Assembly (NCBI GenBank): GCA_030710605.1 | Contig: CP092874.1 | Location: 76,233,783 to 76,297,782 of the forward strand | Direction: 5' to 3' | DNA: 64,000 nucleotides | Source: Cordylochernes scorpioides | Lineage: Eukaryota; Arthropoda; Arachnida; Pseudoscorpiones; Chernetidae | In this document: positions 55,616 to 64,000 of the stretch, piece after piece | Layout: each line of letters starts with the position of its first letter | Numbering within the stretch: position 1 is the first letter of the stretch | The notes under the pieces: generated by a model | Seen by the model: only the letters and a program-made list of their open reading frames with translations | What the model was told of the DNA's origin: nothing | The model's database searches: none | Made by a program: the position numbers and the translations under genes

Positions 55616-55820
55616 GTGATAAAGCACAATTTGGATTATAGATTATAATACAAGAAAATAAGACCTAATCCAAATAATTTAATAGTGTGTAATGTTTCGG
55701 CAACAGCATTATCACCATCATCAGACAAAAGAATAAATTTTGTCTGATGATGGTGACAATGCTGTTACCGAAACGTCACACACTATTAAATTATTTGGAT
55801 TAGGTCTTATTTTCTTGTAT
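55616..55820. mobile_element. Palindromic PLE-type retro-insert with hammerhead
   Basis: A 205-bp insert with a perfect 13-bp TSD aacaaacaacaag (55603-55615 and 55821-55833). A 32-base unpaired lead precedes a palindrome with about 80-base arms (55648-55728 and 55738-55820) and a short loop. This is the same plan as 12890-13091 (lead of 28, arms of 87, TSD of 17), though the sequences differ. Confidence 0.85.
55738..55782 (+). ncRNA. Hammerhead ribozyme motif
   Basis: CTGATGA 55744-55750, helix II GGTGAC (55752-55757) with GTTACC (55764-55769), GAAA 55770-55773 and CGTC with cleavage expected after C55777. Helix I is short (TGT with ACA). The self-complementary ACGU of helix III suits dimeric action. 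The mirror on the left arm (minus strand) has the core and helix II but GAAACATT instead of GAAACGTC, so it has probably lost normal cleavage. Confidence 0.65.
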
Positions 55821-55833
55821 AACAAACAACAAG

Positions 55834-56638
55834 CTTTATTATGGCCTTTTAGTCTTATACAGATTCTCTAAGCAGAAATATAGGGTACACACAAGATTAA
55901 CAGTAATAGTACCAGTAATAAGCAGTGTTATTATTATTTTTAAGGCTAATCACATTTAATGGTTATATGACATTTATATATAAGTCTGGGAGAAGTCCGA
56001 CCACGCCTCCCTGCGGTCCCTCCCTGGACCCTTGGAATATTTGGCCAAATTCTGGTCCAAGGTGACTAAGGTGGCAACGGCACCCATTTTCCAGTGAAGA
56101 TCAAAACCGATATCTCCAGCAAGATAGTGGACATTGCGACTGCTGTGATAGAGATATGCATGGGGGCATATGAGGCTCTTCATTGGACACGGTAACAACA
56201 ACTACAATTGTTATAGAGCTGAAGAAAGGCTTGTCCGAAAGGTTTCGATATTAATAAAGAAAACATTGCGGCACATATTAACCTCGTTTATATTTAAAGA
56301 TCTGTTTTAACATTTCTTCAGAGTTAAACTGGATAGTTGGGGTTGGTTTGGTGGAGGAATAGTGAGAACCGTCGATATTCGACAGCCACGAAACAAAATC
56401 GAATCCAAAAGTGGCCCCTTTTTTTCGAAAAAAAAAAAGAAAAAATGTTGCTTCAATAATCTCCGATTCATGCAAAGTTCCAACACGACCTGTGAGTGCA
56501 AATAACCAAACGGGGCTCTGGAACACTTATAAGTGCAATAGTCAAACTGCTTTCTACATGTGTAGACATTCAGCACGCTTACAGTAGAAGTTACTTACTA
56601 CACACCATGATAATCATGGAGTACTTGCAATTGAGTTC
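55834..56638. other. No gene; a PLE terminus with hammerhead-like motif
   Basis: CTGAAGA (56219-56225), GG...CC, GAAA (56237-56240) and then aataaagaaaacattg follow PLE-terminus order. The balanced stretch 55980-56200 is unrecognised. Confidence 0.4.
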
Positions 56639-57098
56639 TGACAAAAGTTACTTTGTACGGGTTAACACACAAATACAATATACTAGGGCCTACAGTAAGA
56701 GTAACTTAAACACAGAAAAATCGTGGACTCAAAAGTACAACACCAAAAAAAAAGTATATAATAAATCACAATTTGTTAAATAAAATAAAAAAAAAAAACA
56801 GTATTTAGCTTTATTGCTGCTTAGGTAGGGATCGGACCGGGGTTACACAGGTATGCGACGAGATTGCCAGACAGGGATATAGCACGCAGAGAACACTTTA
56901 AGAGTCCCCACACGATAATCCACCACACTCGCCTCGACTCATACCATAGCCCCCTTTATATACAAACATGGCCACATTCGTCCAATGAGAAGGCGGGAGA
57001 GATTTGTTCACAAACAAACGAAAACACAAATTCTTTCCACTAAAACCTGAGATAAGATATGATAAGATTGCAAATATATTTGTCAATATAATTTGACA
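56639..57098 (-). mobile_element. Solo LTR, family LTR-G
   Basis: 460 bp, tgacaaaag...aatttgaca, with TSD gttc (56635-56638 and 57099-57102). Same sequence as the LTR at 51352-51920 without the internal duplication; no internal region. Confidence 0.93.
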
Positions 57099-57812
57099 GT
57101 TCCACCACTGGGTAGTTGGCGTTCTAAGAACAATCTGGATTGTGGCATTTTCTCCAAGTTGAAAGGAAAGAGGTGAACATATTTTGGCATTAAAATTTAT
57201 CAGTCGTATCTGTCTACCACTACATGTGGAACGGAAGATGATGATTGGAAGGACCTGTCTCATCAGTGGTAAACCCCCCCTTTTTTTTTTCATTAATATT
57301 TCGCACTTTGTAATTATATACAACTATATTATTTTAGATTGGGGAGTGTAGTAGAATAATATTGTAGCTCATTCATGTTATGATAAATTGCATCATTTAA
57401 TTAATTATTTATTCAGCGAATAAAATCTGTTACTAACATTATATTATTCTTAAACATGGAGCATTAACACGTCATCTATATATAAGAAATTAAACTATTA
57501 AGTACTTTTTTTTTCTTATTAAAATTAAAATAAAAACATAAAGCCTCCAGGGAAAAGTTTATTTTAAAAATAATTTTTATTTAAAAAATATTTTTAAAAG
57601 AAACTTTTCCCTGGAGGCTTTATGTTTTTATTTTAATATTAATTCAAGGGATTATTTTATCAAATTTTTTTTTTCTTTTAAAAATATATAAAACAAACTT
57701 CCTGCTGTCCTTTTTGCGATAAAAAAAAAATGGGAGAGCCTGTTTCTCCTGTTTTATTCACCCCATACCGCTTTTTAGAGCTTTACGATTATATTAGACA
57801 ATTTGGCGTATA
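57099..57812. repeat. PLE/foldback debris with a strong inverted repeat
   Basis: Inverted repeat at about 57522-57644: arms ataaagcctccagggaaaag and its complement, continuing into taaaaacat/atgttttta, around an AT spacer. A scrap of the FB core (catcagtggtaaaccc) lies near 57270. No gene. Confidence 0.55.
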
Positions 57813-58212
57813 CACTCATGGACAAAACTTAAGGAAGTTGTACCCTTTAAGCATGTATATCGTGATTCAGACAATAACTCTAAAAGATATTTGATACACG
57901 GTGACCTTTATTGAATCCCCCCGAGATAACCAAGTGTAAATAAAATAATGGTAATAATATTGTAACAAAGTATTTATTAATTTTATTATTTTTATTAACA
58001 GAGTGGTCATTTTTATGTTTATATTTTGCTACTCTGTAAATTTCCCTCGTGGCTTATCTTTTGTTTACCATTCATAGTTTGTCCTTGCCTGAAATAAATT
58101 GTTGTCTCCTCCTGAAGTTTTTGTCTTCCCTAATTTTCCACGTGGCAATATAATAAAACAGAAGAGCGTCGATATCAAAGACTTTCACTTCCTTAATTTT
58201 TGTCCATGAGTG
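57813..58212. mobile_element. Tc1/mariner-type MITE, 400 bp
   Basis: TIRs cactcatggacaaaacttaa (57813) and ttaatttttgtccatgagtg (58212), flanked by TA. No transposase. It contains an R1 repeat at about 57965-58150. Confidence 0.8.
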
Positions 58213-58910
58213 TATAGCCGACACTTGTGGGTTGAATCTTGGATATGATATTTTATTAAACTATAGACATATAAGCTTCGAGGACAGTAGAATACTTTTC
58301 ATCGCAGTAAGGATAAAAAAAAAGAAGGTAGTTGGTTTTATTTTAAAAATAAATTTTCGTTCTTAATAGTTTCACTTCATAATATATAGTATTCTTGTTA
58401 CCTTCAGGATGTGAGAACGGTCAGAATATGCCTTTTTTATTTTTAATATATATTCATATACCTTCTTCTTTCCAAAACTTAAAACGACGTTAAAAGGGAG
58501 GCGCTATTCATCGTCATCAGAAGTAATTGAAAATGCGACGGTGGATCTAAACAAGCTTAGAAAAATTGACTTTGAACTAACATTTCAACAGCTTTTTCCA
58601 CGCTAGAAAAAAATGTGTAGATAACCAAGGCTCCTATTTTTAAAAATTGATGTTTAATTCACTATACTATGAATAAATAATTAATTTTTAAAAAAAGTTC
58701 AGGAACTTTTTGATCCTACCTTGTATAACCAACCGATAGATTGAGAGAAGAGATATATATCTTCTCTATCCATAGATGATTGCTGGCAGTTTGCCTAGCC
58801 TCTGGAAGCTTCCCCCGAAATTGTCCATGAACTCCCTTCTCAGCCCTCCTCTATCTTCCATAAATCCCTCCAGTAATAACGTTAGCCACTACGTGTGTCC
58901 GACAAGAGAT
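58213..58910. other. No gene recognised
   Basis: Mostly AT-rich with a short foldback end (aatacttttcatcgcagtaa near 58280). Nothing coding supported. Confidence 0.4.
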
Positions 58911-59357
58911 TGTCAAATTACATTGACAAAATTTGCACTTTCAACTCAGTTTTTAGTGGGACGAATGTTTTTTTTTTTTTTTTTTTGTTATTGAACCGAT
59001 CTCTCCCGCCTTCTCATCGGACGAATGTGGCCATGTTTGTATATATAAGGGGGCTATGGTATTGCGAGGAGGCCAGTGTGGGGGATATTTGTGTTGAGAC
59101 GCTTAAAGTGTTCTCTGCGTGCTTTATCCGTTTCTGGTGATCTCCTCGCATACCTGTGTGATCCCGGTCTGATCCCTACCAACGCTACAATAAATGATAA
59201 GTACTGTTTTTTTTTTTTGACAAATCGTGAGTTTTTATTTTGCTCCCTTTTTTATTATTGTTGTTGTACTCTTGAGTATACGCTTTTCTGGGTGTTAATT
59301 ACCATTACTTTAGTTCCTAGTATTTTGTGTGATAACCCGTAAAAGTAAACTTTGTCA
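58911..59357 (+). mobile_element. Solo LTR, family LTR-G
   Basis: 447 bp, TGTCAAATTACATTGAC...CTTTGTCA; adjacent tetramers agat and aaat are an imperfect TSD. It contains the promoter block gaatgtggccatgtttgta, a TATA-like tatataag and acaataaatgataagtactg. Long T runs are expanded. Confidence 0.85.
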
Positions 59358-59666
59358 AAATGTCCAAGCATGCTCCTCCTCTCAATCCTCTCCAATAAGT
59401 ATTTAAATAGTGATCTTTAATATCATCGTATCGTCGGAATAAGTTTTTCTATCAAAAGCTTCCACACCAATGTAGCGGCAAGTTTGTTTAACTGAAATCT
59501 TGGCAAGCCGCTCTCTTGTCTAAACATAGAGGTCTGAGACAAAGAGCTCGTGGTTTGAAACCCAGCCCAGATTTTGTTTTTTTTAAATATCACTATATTT
59601 GATGGAATATTTTGATTGAAAAACCATATATGTATAGCAATTAATAGAAACCATAGTAGAATTTCT

Positions 59667-59844
59667 CTTGAAAATAAATATACTTCGGCTAGTAAATCTT
59701 TTTATTACCTCGACGTTTCGACAAAAATCATTTGTCCTCGTCAGGATCAAACAAAAATTAAAACATTTAGCAAGGCGTTAAGCCGACGTATCTTTATTTT
59801 CAGTAATAAAAAGATTTACTGGCCGAAGTATCTTTATTTTCAAG
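59667..59844. mobile_element. PLE-type inverted repeat with hammerhead motif
   Basis: Arms cttgaaaataaatatacttc... (59667-59706) and the complement ending ctttattttcaag (about 59800-59844), plus an internal partial repeat (gacgtatctttattttcag). The left arm contains a minus-strand hammerhead. The right arm lost its ribozyme. Confidence 0.6.
59708..59748 (-). ncRNA. Hammerhead ribozyme motif
   Basis: Minus strand: CTGACGA (59744-59738), helix II GACAAA/TTTGTC, GAAA (59719-59716) and CGTC, with cleavage expected after 59712. An extra G precedes helix II. Helix I is weak as drawn (two pairs). Confidence 0.55.
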
Positions 59845-60212
59845 AAATATGAATGCCGGCCAGAGGCAGCCTCTATCTTTACCATAGAAGAATTGTATTA
59901 AGAACTGGAGGTACCTTATATTCTTAGTCTTAAATATGACTTGGTCTTGAATCCGGTAGATCGAGAACCGACTGCGCACATGTGGAGTGATGTGTTCTAT
60001 AAGAGTATGTTCTTTCGGAACTGGACATCTGCTAACCAAGGAATGTATCCTCAGAGATATGCCACGTATCGATTACTAACAACAAACGACTTTTTACGAC
60101 GAAATCTTATTTTCATACTCGTCTCCGAGAGCAAGAAAAATTAAAACAAACAATAGTAAGAATGTGAAAAAAATAGTAAAAATGTGAATTTTTACTGAGG
60201 TAAGATGGATAA

Positions 60213-60466
60213 ATTAAGAAAAAGACATCTCCTTATCGTGCAACTGAAAGTTACTAATGGCTTCCGCTATCTTTCGGAATAAAAATCAACTAATAGTTGA
60301 TTTTTTAAAATTATTTTAATTTTATTATTGAAAAAATTAGTCAAAAATGGGTATTTGGCCAATTTTTGAATAATTAAAAATCAACGAATATTTGATATTT
60401 ATTCCGACAGATGGCGCAAGCCATCAGCAAATTTCAGTTACACGATAAGAGATGCCTTTTTCTTAA
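60213..60466. mobile_element. Foldback/MITE FB3, best-preserved copy
   Basis: Arms of about 90 bp: ttaagaaaaagacatctcct... and ...cgataagagatgcctttttc, including gcttccgctatctttcggaa/ttccgacagatggcgcaagc. AT-rich centre with no gene. Confidence 0.7.
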
Positions 60467-60480
60467 TAGTAAGAATATCA

Positions 60481-60985
60481 ATAAGCAAACAGGCTATGCA
60501 CAGTCTTGGTGTTGAGACATAACAAACACTGCGTGTCGTCATTTTCTTTTATAACGTTATTCTTAACTTTTCTGCTGAACTGTAAACCTTGTAGTATATT
60601 ATATATAGAGCTATTGGTCCGAGAAAAGTTTATAAATCTTTATCAATAAGTAAAGAGAGGTAATGCACAGTCTTGGTGTTGAGACATAACAAACACTACG
60701 TATCATCATTTTATTCTGTAACGTTATTTACAACTATTCTGCTGAACTGTAAACCTTGTCCTACCTTATATATATAGAACTATTGGTCTGAGAAAACCTT
60801 ATAAATCTTTATCAATAAGCAAACAGAGGTAATGCACAGTCTTGGTGTTGAGACATAACAAACACTGCGTGTCGTGATTATCTTTTTTTAATGTTATTCC
60901 TAACGTTTCTGCTGAACTGTAAACCTTGTCGTATATTATATAGAACTATTGGTCCGAGAAAACCTTATATATCTTTTACGTGTAA
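60481..60985. repeat. Tandem repeat, three units of about 168 bp
   Basis: gcacagtcttggtgttgaga starts at about 60498, 60665 and 60834; each unit includes ctgctgaactgtaaaccttg and ctattggtc(c/t)gagaaaa. Confidence 0.9.
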
Positions 60986-61151
60986 CGTTGATAGGCAATA
61001 TGAGTCGTCAATTTTTTCTATCGATCACCAACATTAAATAGCATTGATAAAATATAACTCCAATACACCCTCACGCAATGGATAATCAATTTAATAAAGT
61101 GCCTAGTCATTTCTTGGCCACGCCCCTATTACGTTGACCAATGATTAGTCA

Positions 61152-61192
61152 GGGGGTGGGAGGGGCATAAAAAAGCCCCTCCCACCACCCCC
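61152..61192. repeat. GC-rich hairpin with G runs
   Basis: ggtgggaggggc pairs perfectly with gcccctcccacc across an ataaaaaa loop. On one strand the runs GGGGG, GGG and GGGG come close together. Confidence 0.8.
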
Positions 61193-61486
61193 TTCCCCCA
61201 TAGAAGATAAACTGGTTTAGCAATTACCTAATACCCATTTTTTATTTTTGAATTTTTATATGGGTAAATAAGCGAAGCGTATTTGTTGAATATATGATCA
61301 AATTACAAACTTTTTGAATTTTTGTATTTTTACAGGTATGGTATAATGTAAAACACAAAACTGATTTTTCTAAAGCTATTTGTATATTTTATTAATATAA
61401 ATTATATAGAGCAATACTTAATAAATAATAAAATAATATTATAAATAATAAATATTAAAATTATACACCAATACTTAATAAAATAA

Positions 61487-61640
61487 TATTGTAACGTAGA
61501 AAATTGAGAAAGACAAACTTCAGACTGACGCAGGAATTTACTTAAGGCAAGAACAACATCAACATTTGTAAGATATAAGATAAGGAATGAGGAAAGTTTC
61601 AGAGTATCAAAATATTAATATAAAAAATTAATAATCTGTA
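61487..61640 (-). repeat. Repeat R1, inverted diverged copy
   Basis: On the minus strand it shows the tcattccttatcttatatc and cttgccttaagtaaattcc order of the R1 repeat at 160-350. Confidence 0.45.
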
Positions 61641-61768
61641 CATAAAATATAATAAATTATTTGCTACATAGCTCCTTCCCTATGGGAACTGTGACTCACA
61701 GCTTGCAAATCTTGTTGCTACTGACATGGATCTGACGTGCTTCTACCAAGGATTCCCTCGGAGTCTTG

Positions 61769-61995
61769 TGTCAAATTATATTGACAAACATTTGCAGTTT
61801 TTTCTGATTAGTTTTTAGCGGGAAGAATGTTGTTTTGGTTTGTTAGTGAACCAATCTCTCATGCCTTCCCATTGGACGAATGTGGCCATGTCTGTATATA
61901 AGAGGGGACTAAGGGGATGAGAGAGGGGACAGAGCGTGGAGAATTGGTGTGGAGACAAAGTGTTTTTCTACGAAGTTTTTCAATATAATTTGACA
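61769..61995 (+). repeat. Rearranged LTR-G fragment
   Basis: Starts like a complete LTR (tgtcaaattatattgacaaa) and runs past the gaatgtggccatgtctgtat block. It then jumps to caatataatttgaca, the start of the same LTR in inverted orientation, ending at 61995. Confidence 0.75.
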
Positions 61996-63104
61996 GTTGC
62001 AGGCAAAAATCAAGATTTACCCGAGGAAATCATATGGCAAAATCCAAGAAAAACTCCAAAGTATTCTCTGAACGACTCGATCAAAAGCAAAACTACCTGC
62101 ATGACCTTTCAACGCCTTTTTGCATATACAAATGTGGATGCATTCCCAATACGATGGCATAGTGATCAGTTCACTTAACAAATAAAAAGCCATTTTCACA
62201 GCTGACTGAAAGGCTTTCAAATGTTCGATTTACAAATAAGTTTCTGAAGTAGATGATTCTGTAGAGAAAGTGAAGAAGAACTAAGACAAAGAAGAGAATT
62301 CGCAAGTTAAATCTACCTAAATAATTAAGCCAGAGATATCTGATTCAATGCTATTTATTTCCCATCATTTTGACAAATAACGTTGTTATATATGCAAATC
62401 AAGTTCAAATAGTGTATAAGTTAGTTAATTGCTCTTTATCGGTTACTTTGTATCGCTTACTTGCATATGACGTTGTAAATAAATGATAGGTTTTTGCAGA
62501 TATTTGTATAATATTGTGTTTGAACAATATATAGGGGAAATGCCTATGATCTATTTATGTAACGGCCTGAGAATGCTGTAAAGGGTGTGAGTATAAGGTT
62601 TTCTTTTTTAAAAAAATGAAGAAAGAAAAAGAAAATATCCAGAAAAGGAATGAATTAATTACGGCTTTATTATCTTGTTTTTCAAGGATCTCCAGATCTC
62701 CCAGTATTCTGTTTTAACTCATCTAACCCCATCGCTATCGGGATGGATTGGATGACTAGAGGAAATGAAATTTGATCAGCAACGAGAATAAGCTCTGGAA
62801 TAGGTGTCACATTACGGTCAGTCTCTTATTATCCCAGGATCTCTTAGCAGACTCAGCAGATTTCTGCCAAAACACCATTCACAGGGCATTGTAATCCTCT
62901 TAGGAAGATGTTTGGTGAGAAGAAATTCGATCATCAGGACAACAATTTCTGGAATTGGTGTCATATTACTGGTTCTCCTGGTATACAGCAAGATCTTCTA
63001 TCCTCTTTAGTGGAATTCTGTCTCACCCATCCTCATCTGTCTTTGTAAATCAGTAGCCTGAGTACAGTTATAGGTCATGGGCATTTTACGTGAATTGCCT
63101 ATAC
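61996..63104. other. No gene recognised
   Basis: Two loosely similar segments (ctggaataggtgtcacatta near 62795 and ctggaattggtgtcatatta near 62950) suggest an old local duplication. Short frames here have no recognisable features. Confidence 0.4.
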
Positions 63105-63453
63105 AGTTAGCCCTGGGTTATGGTACAAGGACATACCTTTACAGAAGAGCTCTCAAAACTCTTTTGACAGATAGGGTAACAAATAATCAAGTTCTCGATC
63201 GAATGGGTACAGAACTCCAACTGATAAAGTTCATAAAACAACGAAAACTGACGTTTGCTGGACATGTGATGTGCGGATCAGCAGGAGAGACATTGCTGAT
63301 AGTGTTGGAGGGAAAGCTCCAAAGAAAGAGATTGAGAGGAAGGAGACGACAGGGATACACAGATGATCTAAAACAATGGACTGGACGACACACCTACGAG
63401 GAGGTGAAGAGTACCGGGAAGTATGGAAAGGCCAAGTGGCCCACCCTTAGTTG
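63105..63453 (+). pseudogene. LINE ORF2 C-terminal fragment, longer copy
   Basis: Reads TDRVTNNQVLDRMGTELQLI, then KLTFAGHVMCGSAGETLLIV and a basic tail RLRGRRRQGYTDDLKQW: the end of a non-LTR RT. It continues the fragment family of 595-846 further upstream but lacks the polymerase core. Confidence 0.75.
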
Positions 63454-63496
63454 AGGAAGGCATTGAAAGAAGGAAGGATGGTACAAGCCATAGCTA

Positions 63497-63870
63497 GCAT
63501 CTCAGTTTTTTTGGGAAGAATTTTGTTTATTTGTTAAGTGAACTGATCCCCCAGGCCTTCTCTTTGGACGAATATGGCCATGTTTGTATATAAGAGAGTG
63601 CAAAGGGAATGCGAAGACTCTGTCAGTGGATTATTGTGTGGAGACGCTTTAAGCGTTCACTGTGTCCGTGTCTGGTGATCTCGCATACCTGTATAACCCC
63701 GGTCCAATCCCCCCACACTGGAATAAAGATAGTACTCTTTTTTATATAACTTATCGAGTTATTTATTTACCTTTCTTTTTTTTTTGTTATTGTTGCTTAT
63801 TAGTGTATACACGTGTTGAAGTTTTTTATTTTTCGCTTCCTTTTACTTTTGTGTAAACTCTTAAAAAAGA
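63497..63870 (+). repeat. LTR-G fragment
   Basis: Matches the LTR body from tttttttgggaagaattttg through gaatatggccatgtttgta, gagacgctttaagcgttcac and ggaataaagatagtactc; the terminal TGTCAA and TTGTCA ends are missing or degraded. Confidence 0.8.
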
Positions 63871-64000
63871 TCGCCTTTATCACACTAAGCGGGAATTTTT
63901 CTTTTGCAAATAAAACAAACCTGTCATTACTGCGATGAAAAATAAAGACAGTATATAGGAAGTTTTTTTCAAATGAAAAAGATAAATTTGTGCTCATTTG

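Noticed and set aside
61152-61192. Intrinsic bacterial terminator
   Set aside because: The hairpin is followed by C-rich, not T-rich, sequence, and the window is eukaryotic.

Overview
This is a eukaryotic, intron-scale, AT-rich and repeat-dense window with no recognisable intact host gene. Almost everything nameable is a mobile element or its debris: Ty1/copia, a Ty3/gypsy-like family with many solo LTRs, non-LTR retrotransposons, Penelope-like elements (PLEs) with hammerhead-ribozyme motifs, hAT, pogo/Tigger, Tc1/mariner, MITEs, foldback elements and a tRNA-derived SINE. The metazoan U6 sequence, the Tc1 subfamily and the PLE load suggest an invertebrate, probably an arthropod; I cannot name the species.

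Layout. The dominant structure is a large direct duplication. Bases 1-23772 (copy 1) are nearly colinear with 28232-52008 (copy 2). Copy 1 stops exactly at a 100-N gap (23773-23872), so this may be a true tandem duplication or two haplotypes laid end to end. The copies differ mainly by insertions, several with clean target-site duplications (TSDs) and an intact empty site in the partner. Copy 1 alone has a hAT element (4075-6486), a LINE (11862-14302), a solo LTR rich in heat-shock elements (14609-15127), an unclassified TIR element (about 18518-19850) and a 277-bp palindrome (20819-21095). Copy 2 alone has a foldback element (31407-31824), a gypsy-type solo LTR (40092-40601), a composite PLE (43194-46655) and a shrunken gypsy-like element whose 564-codon gag-protease frame is open (49155-51920). 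Both copies carry the same copia element, with the same Tigger element inside its 5' LTR.

Between the copies, 23873-28231 holds a nine-unit tandem array of the 5' half of U6 snRNA and a complete Tc1-like transposon with an intact 343-codon transposase. After copy 2 come an 83-bp minisatellite (about 52165-53580), a 5'-truncated LINE, a hammerhead-bearing palindromic insert (55616-55820), two further solo LTRs, MITEs, a 168-bp tandem repeat and a LINE tail.

How the parts work together. There is no pathway here. What can be read is a history: copia inserted first, Tigger then hit its 5' LTR, the block duplicated or split into haplotypes, and each copy then gained its own insertions. The least ordinary items are the palindromic hammerhead retro-inserts, the foldback core with compensatory base changes beside hammerhead-like motifs, the heat-shock-element LTR, the U6 array and the in-frame gag-protease-integrase-tail fusion.
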